Source: Candidatus Omnitrophota bacterium
Lineage (GTDB): Bacteria > Omnitrophota > Omnitrophia > Omnitrophales > JACROU01
Assembly: GCA_016206875.1 (NCBI GenBank)
Contig: JACQQR010000056.1
Coordinates: 1 to 6,041 of the forward strand
Direction of reading: 5' to 3'
Length of the DNA: 6,041 nt
The position numbers and the translations under genes were made by a program. Of this stretch, positions 1-4,544 are shown piece after piece. The notes under the pieces were generated by a model that saw only the letters and a program-made list of their open reading frames with translations, was not told the origin of the DNA and did not search any database. Numbering within the stretch: position 1 is the stretch's first letter; each line of letters starts with the position of its first letter.

Positions 1-69
1 AATGGGAGCGGGATTATGGGTGTGGGTTTAGCCGGCGGCCACACCCTCACCCCGGCGCTTCGCGTCCGG

Positions 70-135
70 CCCTCTCCCTCTGCTGTCTTGAGCGCGCCCG
101 CCTCGGCGGGTCCGCCTGTGGCGGAAGGGAGAGGG
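70..135. repeat. Compound inverted repeat with two internal hairpins
   Basis: An outer 10-bp perfect stem, CCCTCTCCCT (70-79) with AGGGAGAGGG (126-135), encloses two adjacent hairpins: CCCGCC-TC-GGCGGG (97-110) and TCCGCC-TGT-GGCGGA (111-125). The second hairpin is nearly identical to one at 3052-3066, which indicates a dispersed repeat family rather than a one-off operator. It could form a cruciform in DNA or a branched RNA. It may also act as a weak transcription barrier, but no T-run follows on either strand. Confidence 0.75.
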
Positions 136-152
136 GCAGCAGCTACGCTCTT

Positions 153-165
153 GCACCCCGGGTGC
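153..165. repeat. Short palindrome GCACCCCGGGTGC
   Basis: A 6-bp perfect stem with a one-base centre lies about 50 bp upstream of the zinc-ribbon gene. It could be a small operator or part of the repeat block to its left. Its right half is repeated directly as GGTGCTC at 177-183. Function unknown. Confidence 0.4.
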
Positions 166-214
166 TCCGGTATTCTGGTGCTCTTGCTTTAAAAATGATA
201 CGATAGGCACACGT

Positions 215-568
215 ATGGAAAAAAAAGACTGGCTCAGAGTGTGGAAGCAATATTCTGTAGAAGAAATCAAAAAATCTTTGCTGATTATCGGCGAGCTTTC
301 TGCCGATTGCTACGCCTGCAAAGAGCTTGGCCTCCATTACGATTCGGTGAAAGAATGCCCTAATTGCGGCATTCCGTTCCGTTTTGTCACGAGCCGCCAG
401 GCGGCGGGTAACGCGCCGAGCCGCTACCGCGACGTTGGGCGCATCACCTCGCGCCGGGGCGACCTCATTTTTATTGATTACGATGACTTCAAAAAACTCA
501 CCGGTAAATCGCAGGCTTATGAGCTTTTGGGCGGTGAGCCTCCGGATCCCCATCAACCTAATCTATGA
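215..568 (+). CDS. Small zinc-ribbon-like protein of unknown function
   Basis: This 117-residue soluble protein has no signal peptide or membrane segment. Two CxxC knuckles (Cys32/Cys35 in CYAC, Cys48/Cys51 in CPNC), 12 residues apart, form a probable four-cysteine zinc ribbon. The second knuckle is followed by GIPFRF, typical after a ribbon. An Arg-rich stretch (60-82, RQAAGNAPSRYRDV...TSRRGD) and a C-terminal acidic/aromatic segment (86-105, FIDYDDFKKLTG...) follow. I do not recognise the family. The start at 215 has only a weak AGG-type ribosome binding site (about 203-207). It is the first gene of an operon, and its TGA overlaps the next gene's ATG (ATGA, 565-568), so translation is probably coupled. 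Inferred role: a small binding or regulatory partner of the downstream membrane proteins. The CDS is likely real, because the Cys pattern and the overlap support it. Confidence 0.85.
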   Translation: MEKKDWLRVWKQYSVEEIKKSLLIIGELSADCYACKELGLHYDSVKECPNCGIPFRFVTSRQAAGNAPSRYRDVGRITSRRGDLIFIDYDDFKKLTGKSQAYELLGGEPPDPHQPNL

Positions 569-1665
569 TGGACACTGTGTTTTACGCGGCTCGTTTTATG
601 TTCCTCGTATTGTCCGCTTCCTTTGTTTCGCTCGTAGTTTTTACGAGTCTGCGATTTTTTCTCATCTTATGCCGAAATGCGGGGGCACTCAGTGCCGAAA
701 AAAAATTCGGCGCCTCAGTGCGTCACTTTATTTTTTCCCCGTCTATGGCAGAAAAACTTCCCCGTCTGAATGTAAGCGGAAAACTAGAGGGCCGGAATTT
801 GGAGAATTTCTTAAGAAAACTGCTTGATGAAACCGGTTTTTTGGGTTTGGCCTATGACAAATTATGTTTTTTATGGAAATCACTGGGTTTTTGCGAGGAA
901 AACATCCGCAAATTAAAATCAAGGTTCGAAGGCGCCCGTATCCGCGCCTGTTTTCTGTTGGGAACTTTCGGCGCGGATACGGCGCTTCGCATGATTCGCG
1001 AATGCCTGGAAGATGTTTCCGAAAAAGTAAGGTGGGCTGCGGCTTATTCTTTGCTCAGGCTTCATGATGAGAAAAGCCTTTCGCGCATTTTAGAGTCAGT
1101 GGGCTATTCGGGCAGCGGCCGCTTTAGCCTCATCCAACTACAACGTGATTTATACACGCTGGGCCGGGAAGGTGTATTTTCACTTGAAGAGGCGCTGCAG
1201 CATCCCGAACCGGACATGCGCATATTGGCGTTAGGCATTGCGGGAAGTGTCGGGCAAATGGATTTAATGGATTTTATTGTGCGTCTTCTTGAAGATCCGG
1301 TGCTGGATGTGCGCATGAAAGCGCTCTCCGCGTTGATTCAGTTTAGCCGGAAAAAAGAGATGAAAGATCCGCAATCCGAATTGCCTCAAGCCGTGCAAGC
1401 CGTGCTGGCCACGAGGCTCGCCCAAAGCTCCTGGGAGGAGACGGCGAGAATTTTGCAGGTGATTGGCAGCTGGAAGATTTCAAAATTTATTCCCGAAATC
1501 GAAAATCAGGCGACGCATTTGCACCCCTGGGTGAGGTACCGGGCGTTGGAGACCTTGCTTCAGATGGGTGAGGAAGGCCGCAAACGCATTCAGTTTATTT
1601 TAAGCGAACATCGTCATATTGTATTTCCAATTTTAGAAGACCTGGATGTGAAAAATGATATATAG
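565..1665 (+). CDS. Membrane-anchored HEAT-repeat protein
   Basis: The product has 366 residues. A hydrophobic helix at about 11-36 anchors it in the membrane. A linker (about 37-115) leads into a helical domain with HEAT-like repeats at about 118-147, 148-175, 213-243, 244-262 and 320-347. The repeats carry the usual xVRxxAxxAL signature: KVRWAAAYSLL near 154, LDVRMKALSAL near 247 and PWVRYRALETLL near 321. HEAT arrays are protein-protein scaffolds with no catalytic activity. The start is the first ATG of an ATG-ATG pair. The ATGA overlap with the zinc-ribbon gene and the absence of a Shine-Dalgarno site suggest translational coupling. Its 3' end overlaps the next gene by 11 bp, so the three products are probably made together and may form one complex. 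HEAT-repeat genes beside family 2 glycosyltransferases are a familiar arrangement, which fits the neighbour. The exact partner is inferred. Confidence 0.93.
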   Translation: MMDTVFYAARFMFLVLSASFVSLVVFTSLRFFLILCRNAGALSAEKKFGASVRHFIFSPSMAEKLPRLNVSGKLEGRNLENFLRKLLDETGFLGLAYDKLCFLWKSLGFCEENIRKLKSRFEGARIRACFLLGTFGADTALRMIRECLEDVSEKVRWAAAYSLLRLHDEKSLSRILESVGYSGSGRFSLIQLQRDLYTLGREGVFSLEEALQHPEPDMRILALGIAGSVGQMDLMDFIVRLLEDPVLDVRMKALSALIQFSRKKEMKDPQSELPQAVQAVLATRLAQSSWEETARILQVIGSWKISKFIPEIENQATHLHPWVRYRALETLLQMGEEGRKRIQFILSEHRHIVFPILEDLDVKNDI

Positions 1666-2986
1666 GTTATTTTTTTTAATCATGATTTTTTTCGTGATGG
1701 GCGTATCAAATATTTTGGCTGAACCGGCTCGGCCGGCGAAAGAACGCGCATTCGAAAGTTTCACCGCGCGCAGCCCTCACGGAACTCACGCGATTGCGCC
1801 TCAACCTGTAGCGGTCGAGTATGCGCGAAGAATCCAACATGCTTTGGTGATGCTGGGCATCGCGCTTTTGGGCGCCGGCCTCATGTGGCGGGGCGGCGCG
1901 CTTACGTGGCTTTTTTTTCGGTTATGGAAGCGAAAAGAAGGGGAAGAATTGTTTGATGAAAAAGCCACTTCGGGAAGCGCGCTGGTTCCTCCGGTTTCTT
2001 TATTTTTGGATTCGGGTCAAAAGGCGTCCGAGTTGCTCATGCAAATTGACTCCATCCAGAATGTGGATTATGAACAGCTAGAGATTCTCGTATTTCGCGA
2101 TGCCGCGCACAAAGGCGAGGACGCCCGGTTATTCCATGATTTTCGCCTTCGGTACCGTTCACCTCTTTATTTTTCTGATTTAGACTCGGAAGATCCGCTT
2201 GAAATTATGGAAATGCAAGGCCGGCGGCGCATCCTTTTGGTTTATTATTTAAAGAAAAATTTGCGCACGTTGCTTTTGCTTTTCCTGAAACTTTCCCGCT
2301 ATCCCTTGGTGGGGTTTCTAAGCCAGGAGGTGAAGCTTGCCCCGGAAGCGATTTCTTCTCTGGTGTACCGCTGGCTGCGCGAGAAGGGCCAGAAATTTTG
2401 TGTTTATGGCTTCGTGGAAGCGCCGCATGTTTCTTTCGCCATTTGGCCCTTGATGGCGTTAGGGCGTCAACATCTATTATTCAATGATCTCTTCAATGAT
2501 CTCGCGGCGGAAAATATTGAGCAGTGGATAAACCAGAATGATTTTTTTTCTCTCATGTCAAAAAGCTCGGTCATCCAATCCCTGGAGCAGGATTGGGAAA
2601 ATTCCGTGCACCCTTTTCGCGCGGGAGCCATTTCGTCCTTGGAGGTTTCCGGGCAAAGGATTCCGAAAAAATGGGCATTCGAAGATTATAAAATTCCGAT
2701 TCAGTCCTTATGGCTTTCATTCAGCCGCACTGTGCAAAATATTTTTGATTGCCGGGCTTCGTTGAGTCAGCTAGCCGTTCTTGCTTCCGCTTTGGGCTGG
2801 TTTTTTATTCTTGCAAGTTTTGCGCTGGCCGGAATTGTGGACGGCTCAGCCATGGATATATTTACGTATTCGATTTTGTACTTATTTCTAGCCGAAGCGG
2901 CGCTCTTGGGAATCAGTTCGATCATTTGGAATCTATTCGCGCAAAGAAAATCCCAGGCTCTTTTTTTCCCCTGCACCAAGCAGTGA
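1655..2986 (+). CDS. Membrane protein with degenerate GT2 glycosyltransferase-like domain
   Basis: The product has 443 residues. An N-terminal signal-peptide-like helix (1-22, possible cleavage after NILA) is followed by a short presumed periplasmic segment, a membrane helix (about 62-84), a soluble domain (about 90-365), and two more membrane helices (about 371-393 and 401-427). The soluble domain follows the landmark order of family 2 (GT-A) glycosyltransferases. PPVSLFLD (112-119) sits where PxVSVIIP is expected, and VDYEQLEILVFRDA (137-150) sits where DYPxxEIIVVDD is expected. FLSQEVKLAPEAI (221-233) sits where the metal-binding DAD followed by xxxxPdaL is expected. The DAD position reads SQE, and no QxxRW motif is clear, so this may be a catalytically dead relative. 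It overlaps the HEAT gene by 11 bp, and its TGA lies inside the terminator hairpin. The GT assignment is from pattern only. It could also be an unrelated membrane protein. Confidence 0.9.
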   Translation: MIYRLFFLIMIFFVMGVSNILAEPARPAKERAFESFTARSPHGTHAIAPQPVAVEYARRIQHALVMLGIALLGAGLMWRGGALTWLFFRLWKRKEGEELFDEKATSGSALVPPVSLFLDSGQKASELLMQIDSIQNVDYEQLEILVFRDAAHKGEDARLFHDFRLRYRSPLYFSDLDSEDPLEIMEMQGRRRILLVYYLKKNLRTLLLLFLKLSRYPLVGFLSQEVKLAPEAISSLVYRWLREKGQKFCVYGFVEAPHVSFAIWPLMALGRQHLLFNDLFNDLAAENIEQWINQNDFFSLMSKSSVIQSLEQDWENSVHPFRAGAISSLEVSGQRIPKKWAFEDYKIPIQSLWLSFSRTVQNIFDCRASLSQLAVLASALGWFFILASFALAGIVDGSAMDIFTYSILYLFLAEAALLGISSIIWNLFAQRKSQALFFPCTKQ

Positions 2987-3016
2987 CTGTCACCTCTGGT
3001 GACTGTCACTGTTTTT
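2981..3016 (+). terminator. Rho-independent terminator of the zinc-ribbon/HEAT/GT-like operon
   Basis: CAGTGACTGTCACC (2981-2994), loop TCT, and GGTGACTGTCACTG (2998-3011) form a 14-bp stem with a single central T-T mismatch. TTTTT (3012-3016) follows directly. The TGA of the upstream gene (2984-2986) lies inside the left arm. Each arm is itself the palindrome GTGACTGTCAC, so the terminator is built from two copies of a dispersed repeat. Confidence 0.75.
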
Positions 3017-3086
3017 CAACAGGAAAGGTGTCACTTCCGCCGAAGGACGGATCCGCCTCTGGCGGAGAAGTGACTGTCACTGTTTT
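2983..3086. repeat. Island of three GTGACTGTCAC palindromes
   Basis: Perfect copies of the 11-bp palindrome lie at 2983-2993, 2999-3009 and 3070-3080. The second and third extend to a 17-bp direct repeat, GTGACTGTCACTGTTTT (2999-3015 and 3070-3086). Between them lies a longer inverted repeat: GTCACTTCCGCC (3030-3041) pairs with GGCGGAGAAGTGAC (3061-3074) with a 2-base bulge. This looks like a REP-type or small mobile repeat cluster. The third copy reaches the -35 zone of the downstream promoter, so an operator role is an alternative. Confidence 0.8.
3052..3066. repeat. TCCGCC-TCT-GGCGGA hairpin, dispersed repeat copy
   Basis: A 6-bp perfect stem with a 3-base loop. It matches the hairpin at 111-125 except for one loop base (TCT against TGT), and both are followed by a run starting A/G-AAG. 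Two copies in 6 kb argue for a genome-wide repeat. It competes with the longer pairing of 3030-3041 with 3061-3074. Confidence 0.7.
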
Positions 3087-3105
3087 CCATTTCATTGTGT
3101 ATACT
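3077..3105 (+). promoter_or_regulatory. Probable promoter of the desaturase gene
   Basis: A strong -10 box TATACT at 3100-3105 lies 20 bp before the first ATG (3125). A 17-bp spacing would put the -35 element at 3077-3082 (TCACTG), a poor match to consensus that overlaps the edge of the third GTGACTGTCAC palindrome. If the -10 is right, transcription starts near 3112 and the leader is only about 13 nt. That makes the ATG at 3125 the first start codon on the message. Confidence 0.45.
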
Positions 3106-3124
3106 TTAGGGTAAGGATGCTTTT

Positions 3125-3232
3125 ATGCAGAAAGCAGAGGAACCCTTACAATGGCATGGAGGAACGCACGCGGGAAAGGATTCTCGGGAAGTAAAGCAGA
3201 AGTGTTACGAATACCCGGAGTGGGCGGCATAG
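3125..3232 (+). CDS. Short overlapping frame: leader peptide or true N-terminus of the desaturase
   Basis: This 35-codon frame opens with ATG at 3125, preceded by AAGGA (3113-3117, 7-nt spacing), and ends at TAG 3230-3232. The peptide begins MQKAEEPLQWHGG and ends YEYPEWAA. It is hydrophilic and natural-looking. It overlaps the start of the desaturase in another frame. Reading could pass into the desaturase frame by a -1 shift anywhere from 3125 to 3232, because the desaturase frame is open from 3115 onward. The options are a coupled leader peptide, the genuine N-terminus joined by programmed frameshifting, a sequencing indel, or chance. Confidence 0.35.
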   Translation: MQKAEEPLQWHGGTHAGKDSREVKQKCYEYPEWAA

Positions 3233-4113
3233 CGCCGCTACCGGTTTCCGCAGTACAAATTGAGGCCGGCGATACAACGCTGGCGCTTGTAATCACCATT
3301 CCGCTTTGGATTGCCTACACAGTCATTGCCTCTATTTTGTGGCTCAATTCAGTCTGGCTCGGCCTGTTTTTCATAGCAGTTTGCGGGCAATATTTGGTGA
3401 GCTGGATGGGATATATGCGCCATGAGCTTTGGCACAATTATTTTCCGGGCGTGAATAATTCTTTTTTCTTCAAACTCATTTCGTACTTACTTTTTTCCGA
3501 TCCAAAAGTTTATGAAATTGCCCACGTGACGCATCACCGTGATTTGCACACAGTGCGCGATTTGGAATTTTGCTGTGCAGGATATAAAGAAAGCCGCTTT
3601 CGAAGGAGATTGCAGTTTGTGCTGGAAATTCTCTTCGGCAATATTGCCTGGGAGACCGCCGCAGTGTTTCGCCTCACGACATCCGGGCAAATGACGGCGG
3701 CAAGAACAGTTTGGAGTTTATCTCTAAGGCTGGCTATTTTATCCGGGTTGTGTTTTTTATCCGACGCCGTGTTTCCCGGTGCCGGCAAGGTCACGGCTTA
3801 TGTGTATCTTCTCACTATTTGGTTTGGCGCGGTGATGACGCGCCATGACCAGTGGATTGAGCATTTGGGCATTGTCACCGAAGCGCCGCTGGCCGAGCGC
3901 ATACGGCTCACGCGCAATCTTCCCAATAGCCACTGGACGAATAAACTATGGAACCTCTTCAATCACAATGACCCGCGCGGCCATTATTATCATCACGCCT
4001 ACCCGCAGCTGAATTTGCGCGACTTCACCGAGCTGGAACTGCCCGCGGAAGTCCCCAAAATCACCATCCCGCAATACCTCGAGATTTTGTGGAAGCATTA
4101 TGGGATTTTGTGA
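3151..4113 (+). CDS. Fatty acid desaturase/hydroxylase family membrane di-iron oxygenase
   Basis: The product has 320 residues and belongs to the membrane-bound non-haem di-iron superfamily (fatty acid desaturases and related hydroxylases). These enzymes use O2 and an electron donor to desaturate or hydroxylate lipids in the membrane. His clusters are HELWH (91-95, HxxxH), HVTHH (125-129, HxxHH, with a further His133), QWIEH (234-238) and HYYHH (278-282, HxxHH where many desaturases have QxxHH). Membrane helices are at about 42-64, 66-88, 186-205 and 213-230. Length is normal for the family. ATG 3151 is preceded by AGAGGAA (3136-3142, 8-nt spacing). An upstream ATG in another frame at 3125 leaves the true N-terminus uncertain, and residues 1-35 look atypical. 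The substrate cannot be told. It is transcribed separately from the operon to its left. Confidence 0.93.
   Translation: MAWRNARGKGFSGSKAEVLRIPGVGGIAPLPVSAVQIEAGDTTLALVITIPLWIAYTVIASILWLNSVWLGLFFIAVCGQYLVSWMGYMRHELWHNYFPGVNNSFFFKLISYLLFSDPKVYEIAHVTHHRDLHTVRDLEFCCAGYKESRFRRRLQFVLEILFGNIAWETAAVFRLTTSGQMTAARTVWSLSLRLAILSGLCFLSDAVFPGAGKVTAYVYLLTIWFGAVMTRHDQWIEHLGIVTEAPLAERIRLTRNLPNSHWTNKLWNLFNHNDPRGHYYHHAYPQLNLRDFTELELPAEVPKITIPQYLEILWKHYGIL
3158..3178 (+). promoter_or_regulatory. Candidate -1 frameshift site with upstream Shine-Dalgarno-like motif
   Basis: GGAGGA (3158-3163) lies 8 nt before GGGAAAG (3172-3178). Read in the frame started at 3125, the heptamer is G GGA AAG, the X XXY YYZ form of a -1 slippery site. 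A slip lands in the desaturase frame. No ATG, GTG or TTG lies within initiation distance after GGAGGA, so it is not an obvious start signal. A weak pairing, CTCGGG (3183-3188) with downstream CCCGGAG, lies just after. All of this could be coincidence. Confidence 0.25.
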
Positions 4114-4117
4114 CTCA

Positions 4118-4279
4118 ATGGTGTCAGGCACCCCCTCACACGGCACCTTGGGCGAAGAAAAACTTTTTCAAAAAGACGAACAGTCGGGATTTCTAATGCC
4201 CACCGACTTCGCCGCCACCGTCCGCGAAAACCTCATAAAACAAATCCTAGCCAACCGCGTCGTCGCCCGCGCGGCGTAA
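4118..4279 (+). pseudogene. Short frame, probable gene remnant cut by a MITE-like element
   Basis: This 53-codon frame starts at ATG 4118, four bases after the desaturase stop, with no ribosome binding site. Its first codons read through the GGTGTCAGGCACC repeat (residues VSGTP). The middle (about residues 10-53, including GEEKLFQKDEQSGFLMPTDFA and ENLIKQILANRVVARAA) looks protein-like, with an amphipathic helix. The stop TAA (4277-4279) lies inside the terminal inverted repeat of the element at 4276-4448, so the original C-terminus was probably replaced. I do not recognise the source protein. It may not be expressed. Confidence 0.3.
4120..4132. repeat. GGTGTCAGGCACC imperfect palindrome (REP-like)
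   Basis: A six-base stem with one G-T mismatch around a central A. A related half, CACGGCACC, follows a few bases downstream. It is similar in style to the GTGACTGTCAC family at 2983-3080, which includes a GGTGTCAC variant at 3028-3034. It sits just after the desaturase stop codon, a typical place for REP elements, and could protect the 3' end of the message. No T-run follows, so it is not a clear terminator. Confidence 0.6.
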
Positions 4280-4448
4280 TTACTCGGTACCCTTGTCATT
4301 CTGAGCCCGAAGGGCGAAGAATCTGGGTTGAGTCATCCCTTAACGTTATGCGTAGCGAAAAACATACTTTTGTGGTTGTGCCACCAAGATTCTTCGCGCC
4401 TCTTCGGGCGCTCAGAATGACAAAAAAACGGTCAAACCGAGTAATTAC
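4276..4448. mobile_element. 173-bp palindromic MITE-like element
   Basis: Perfect 13-bp terminal inverted repeats, GTAATTACTCGGT (4276-4288) and ACCGAGTAATTAC (4436-4448), bound the element. Inside, GTCATTCTGAG (4295-4305) pairs with CTCAGAATGAC (4411-4421), and CGAAGAATCT (4315-4324) pairs with AGATTCTTCG (4387-4396). The segments between these arms also pair, with small indels (CCCGAAGGG against CCTCTTCGGG). The centre (about 4325-4386) is unpaired and has no coding capacity. The outermost GTAATTAC is itself palindromic, so a target-site duplication such as TAATTA cannot be separated from the repeat end. It carries no transposase and would depend on one supplied elsewhere. The TCATTCTGAG...GAAGAATCT motif recurs in many bacterial genomes as a dispersed palindromic element (from memory). 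Confidence 0.75.
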
Positions 4449-4479
4449 TTAGAGAGTTTTTGTGGAGTTTCCAATATTC

Positions 4480-4509
4480 TGCTAGTTGCAACCTGCTTCA
4501 TTCTATGAT
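4480..4509 (+). promoter_or_regulatory. Possible promoter of the ABC-F gene
   Basis: TATGAT (4504-4509) is a good -10 box 35 bp before the ABC-F start. The region 17-18 bp upstream (about 4480-4486, TGCTAG) is a poor -35. A better -35-like TTGCAA (4486-4491) is too close at 12 bp, unless TTTACT (4509-4514) is used as the -10. The leader would be about 30 nt, with no obvious attenuator or upstream peptide. The promoter lies just outside the MITE-like element. Confidence 0.35.
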
Positions 4510-4544
4510 TTACTAACCGTTTTGCTTTGGGAGAAAAGCGAGTT

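Larger units (their letters stand above)
1..214. other. GC-rich intergenic region with palindromes, no supported gene
   Basis: This stretch precedes the first gene. Frames 1 and 3 on the + strand stay open until about 190-205. The translations are low in complexity (Ala, Pro, Gly, Arg) and pass straight through inverted repeats, so GC bias explains the openness. The tail of an upstream gene ending at the TAG at 29-31 (frame 2), or further on, cannot be excluded. A direct repeat GGTGCTC occurs at 161-167 and 177-183, and a weak -10-like TACGAT at 199-204 lies just before the first gene. No convincing -35 box is visible. Confidence 0.6.

Noticed and set aside
16..192. Small + strand gene in the left flank
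   Set aside because: The 59-codon frame passes through inverted repeats, has no ribosome binding site and is of low complexity. Openness is explained by GC content.
143..556. 137-codon open frame on the minus strand
   Set aside because: It overlaps the zinc-ribbon gene and the upstream repeats. The repeated Arg/Ala-rich end is the translated palindrome, and the + strand frame has a Cys pattern and operon overlap in its favour.
384..827. 147-codon + strand frame overlapping the first two genes
   Set aside because: It begins with an Arg/Ala/Thr-rich shadow of the zinc-ribbon gene and runs into the HEAT gene in the wrong frame. It has no domain signal.
2983..3080. CRISPR array
   Set aside because: The three repeats are 11-bp palindromes with unequal spacing (5 and 60 bp), too short and irregular for CRISPR, and no cas gene is present.
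2749..3114. 121-codon + strand frame spanning the end of the GT-like gene and the repeat island
   Set aside because: Its second half is translated repeat sequence and its first half is a shadow of the membrane helices of the GT-like gene.
4276..4448. Intrinsic terminator between the desaturase and ABC-F genes
   Set aside because: The hairpin arms are very far apart, and on the + strand the stem is followed by an A-run rather than a T-run.
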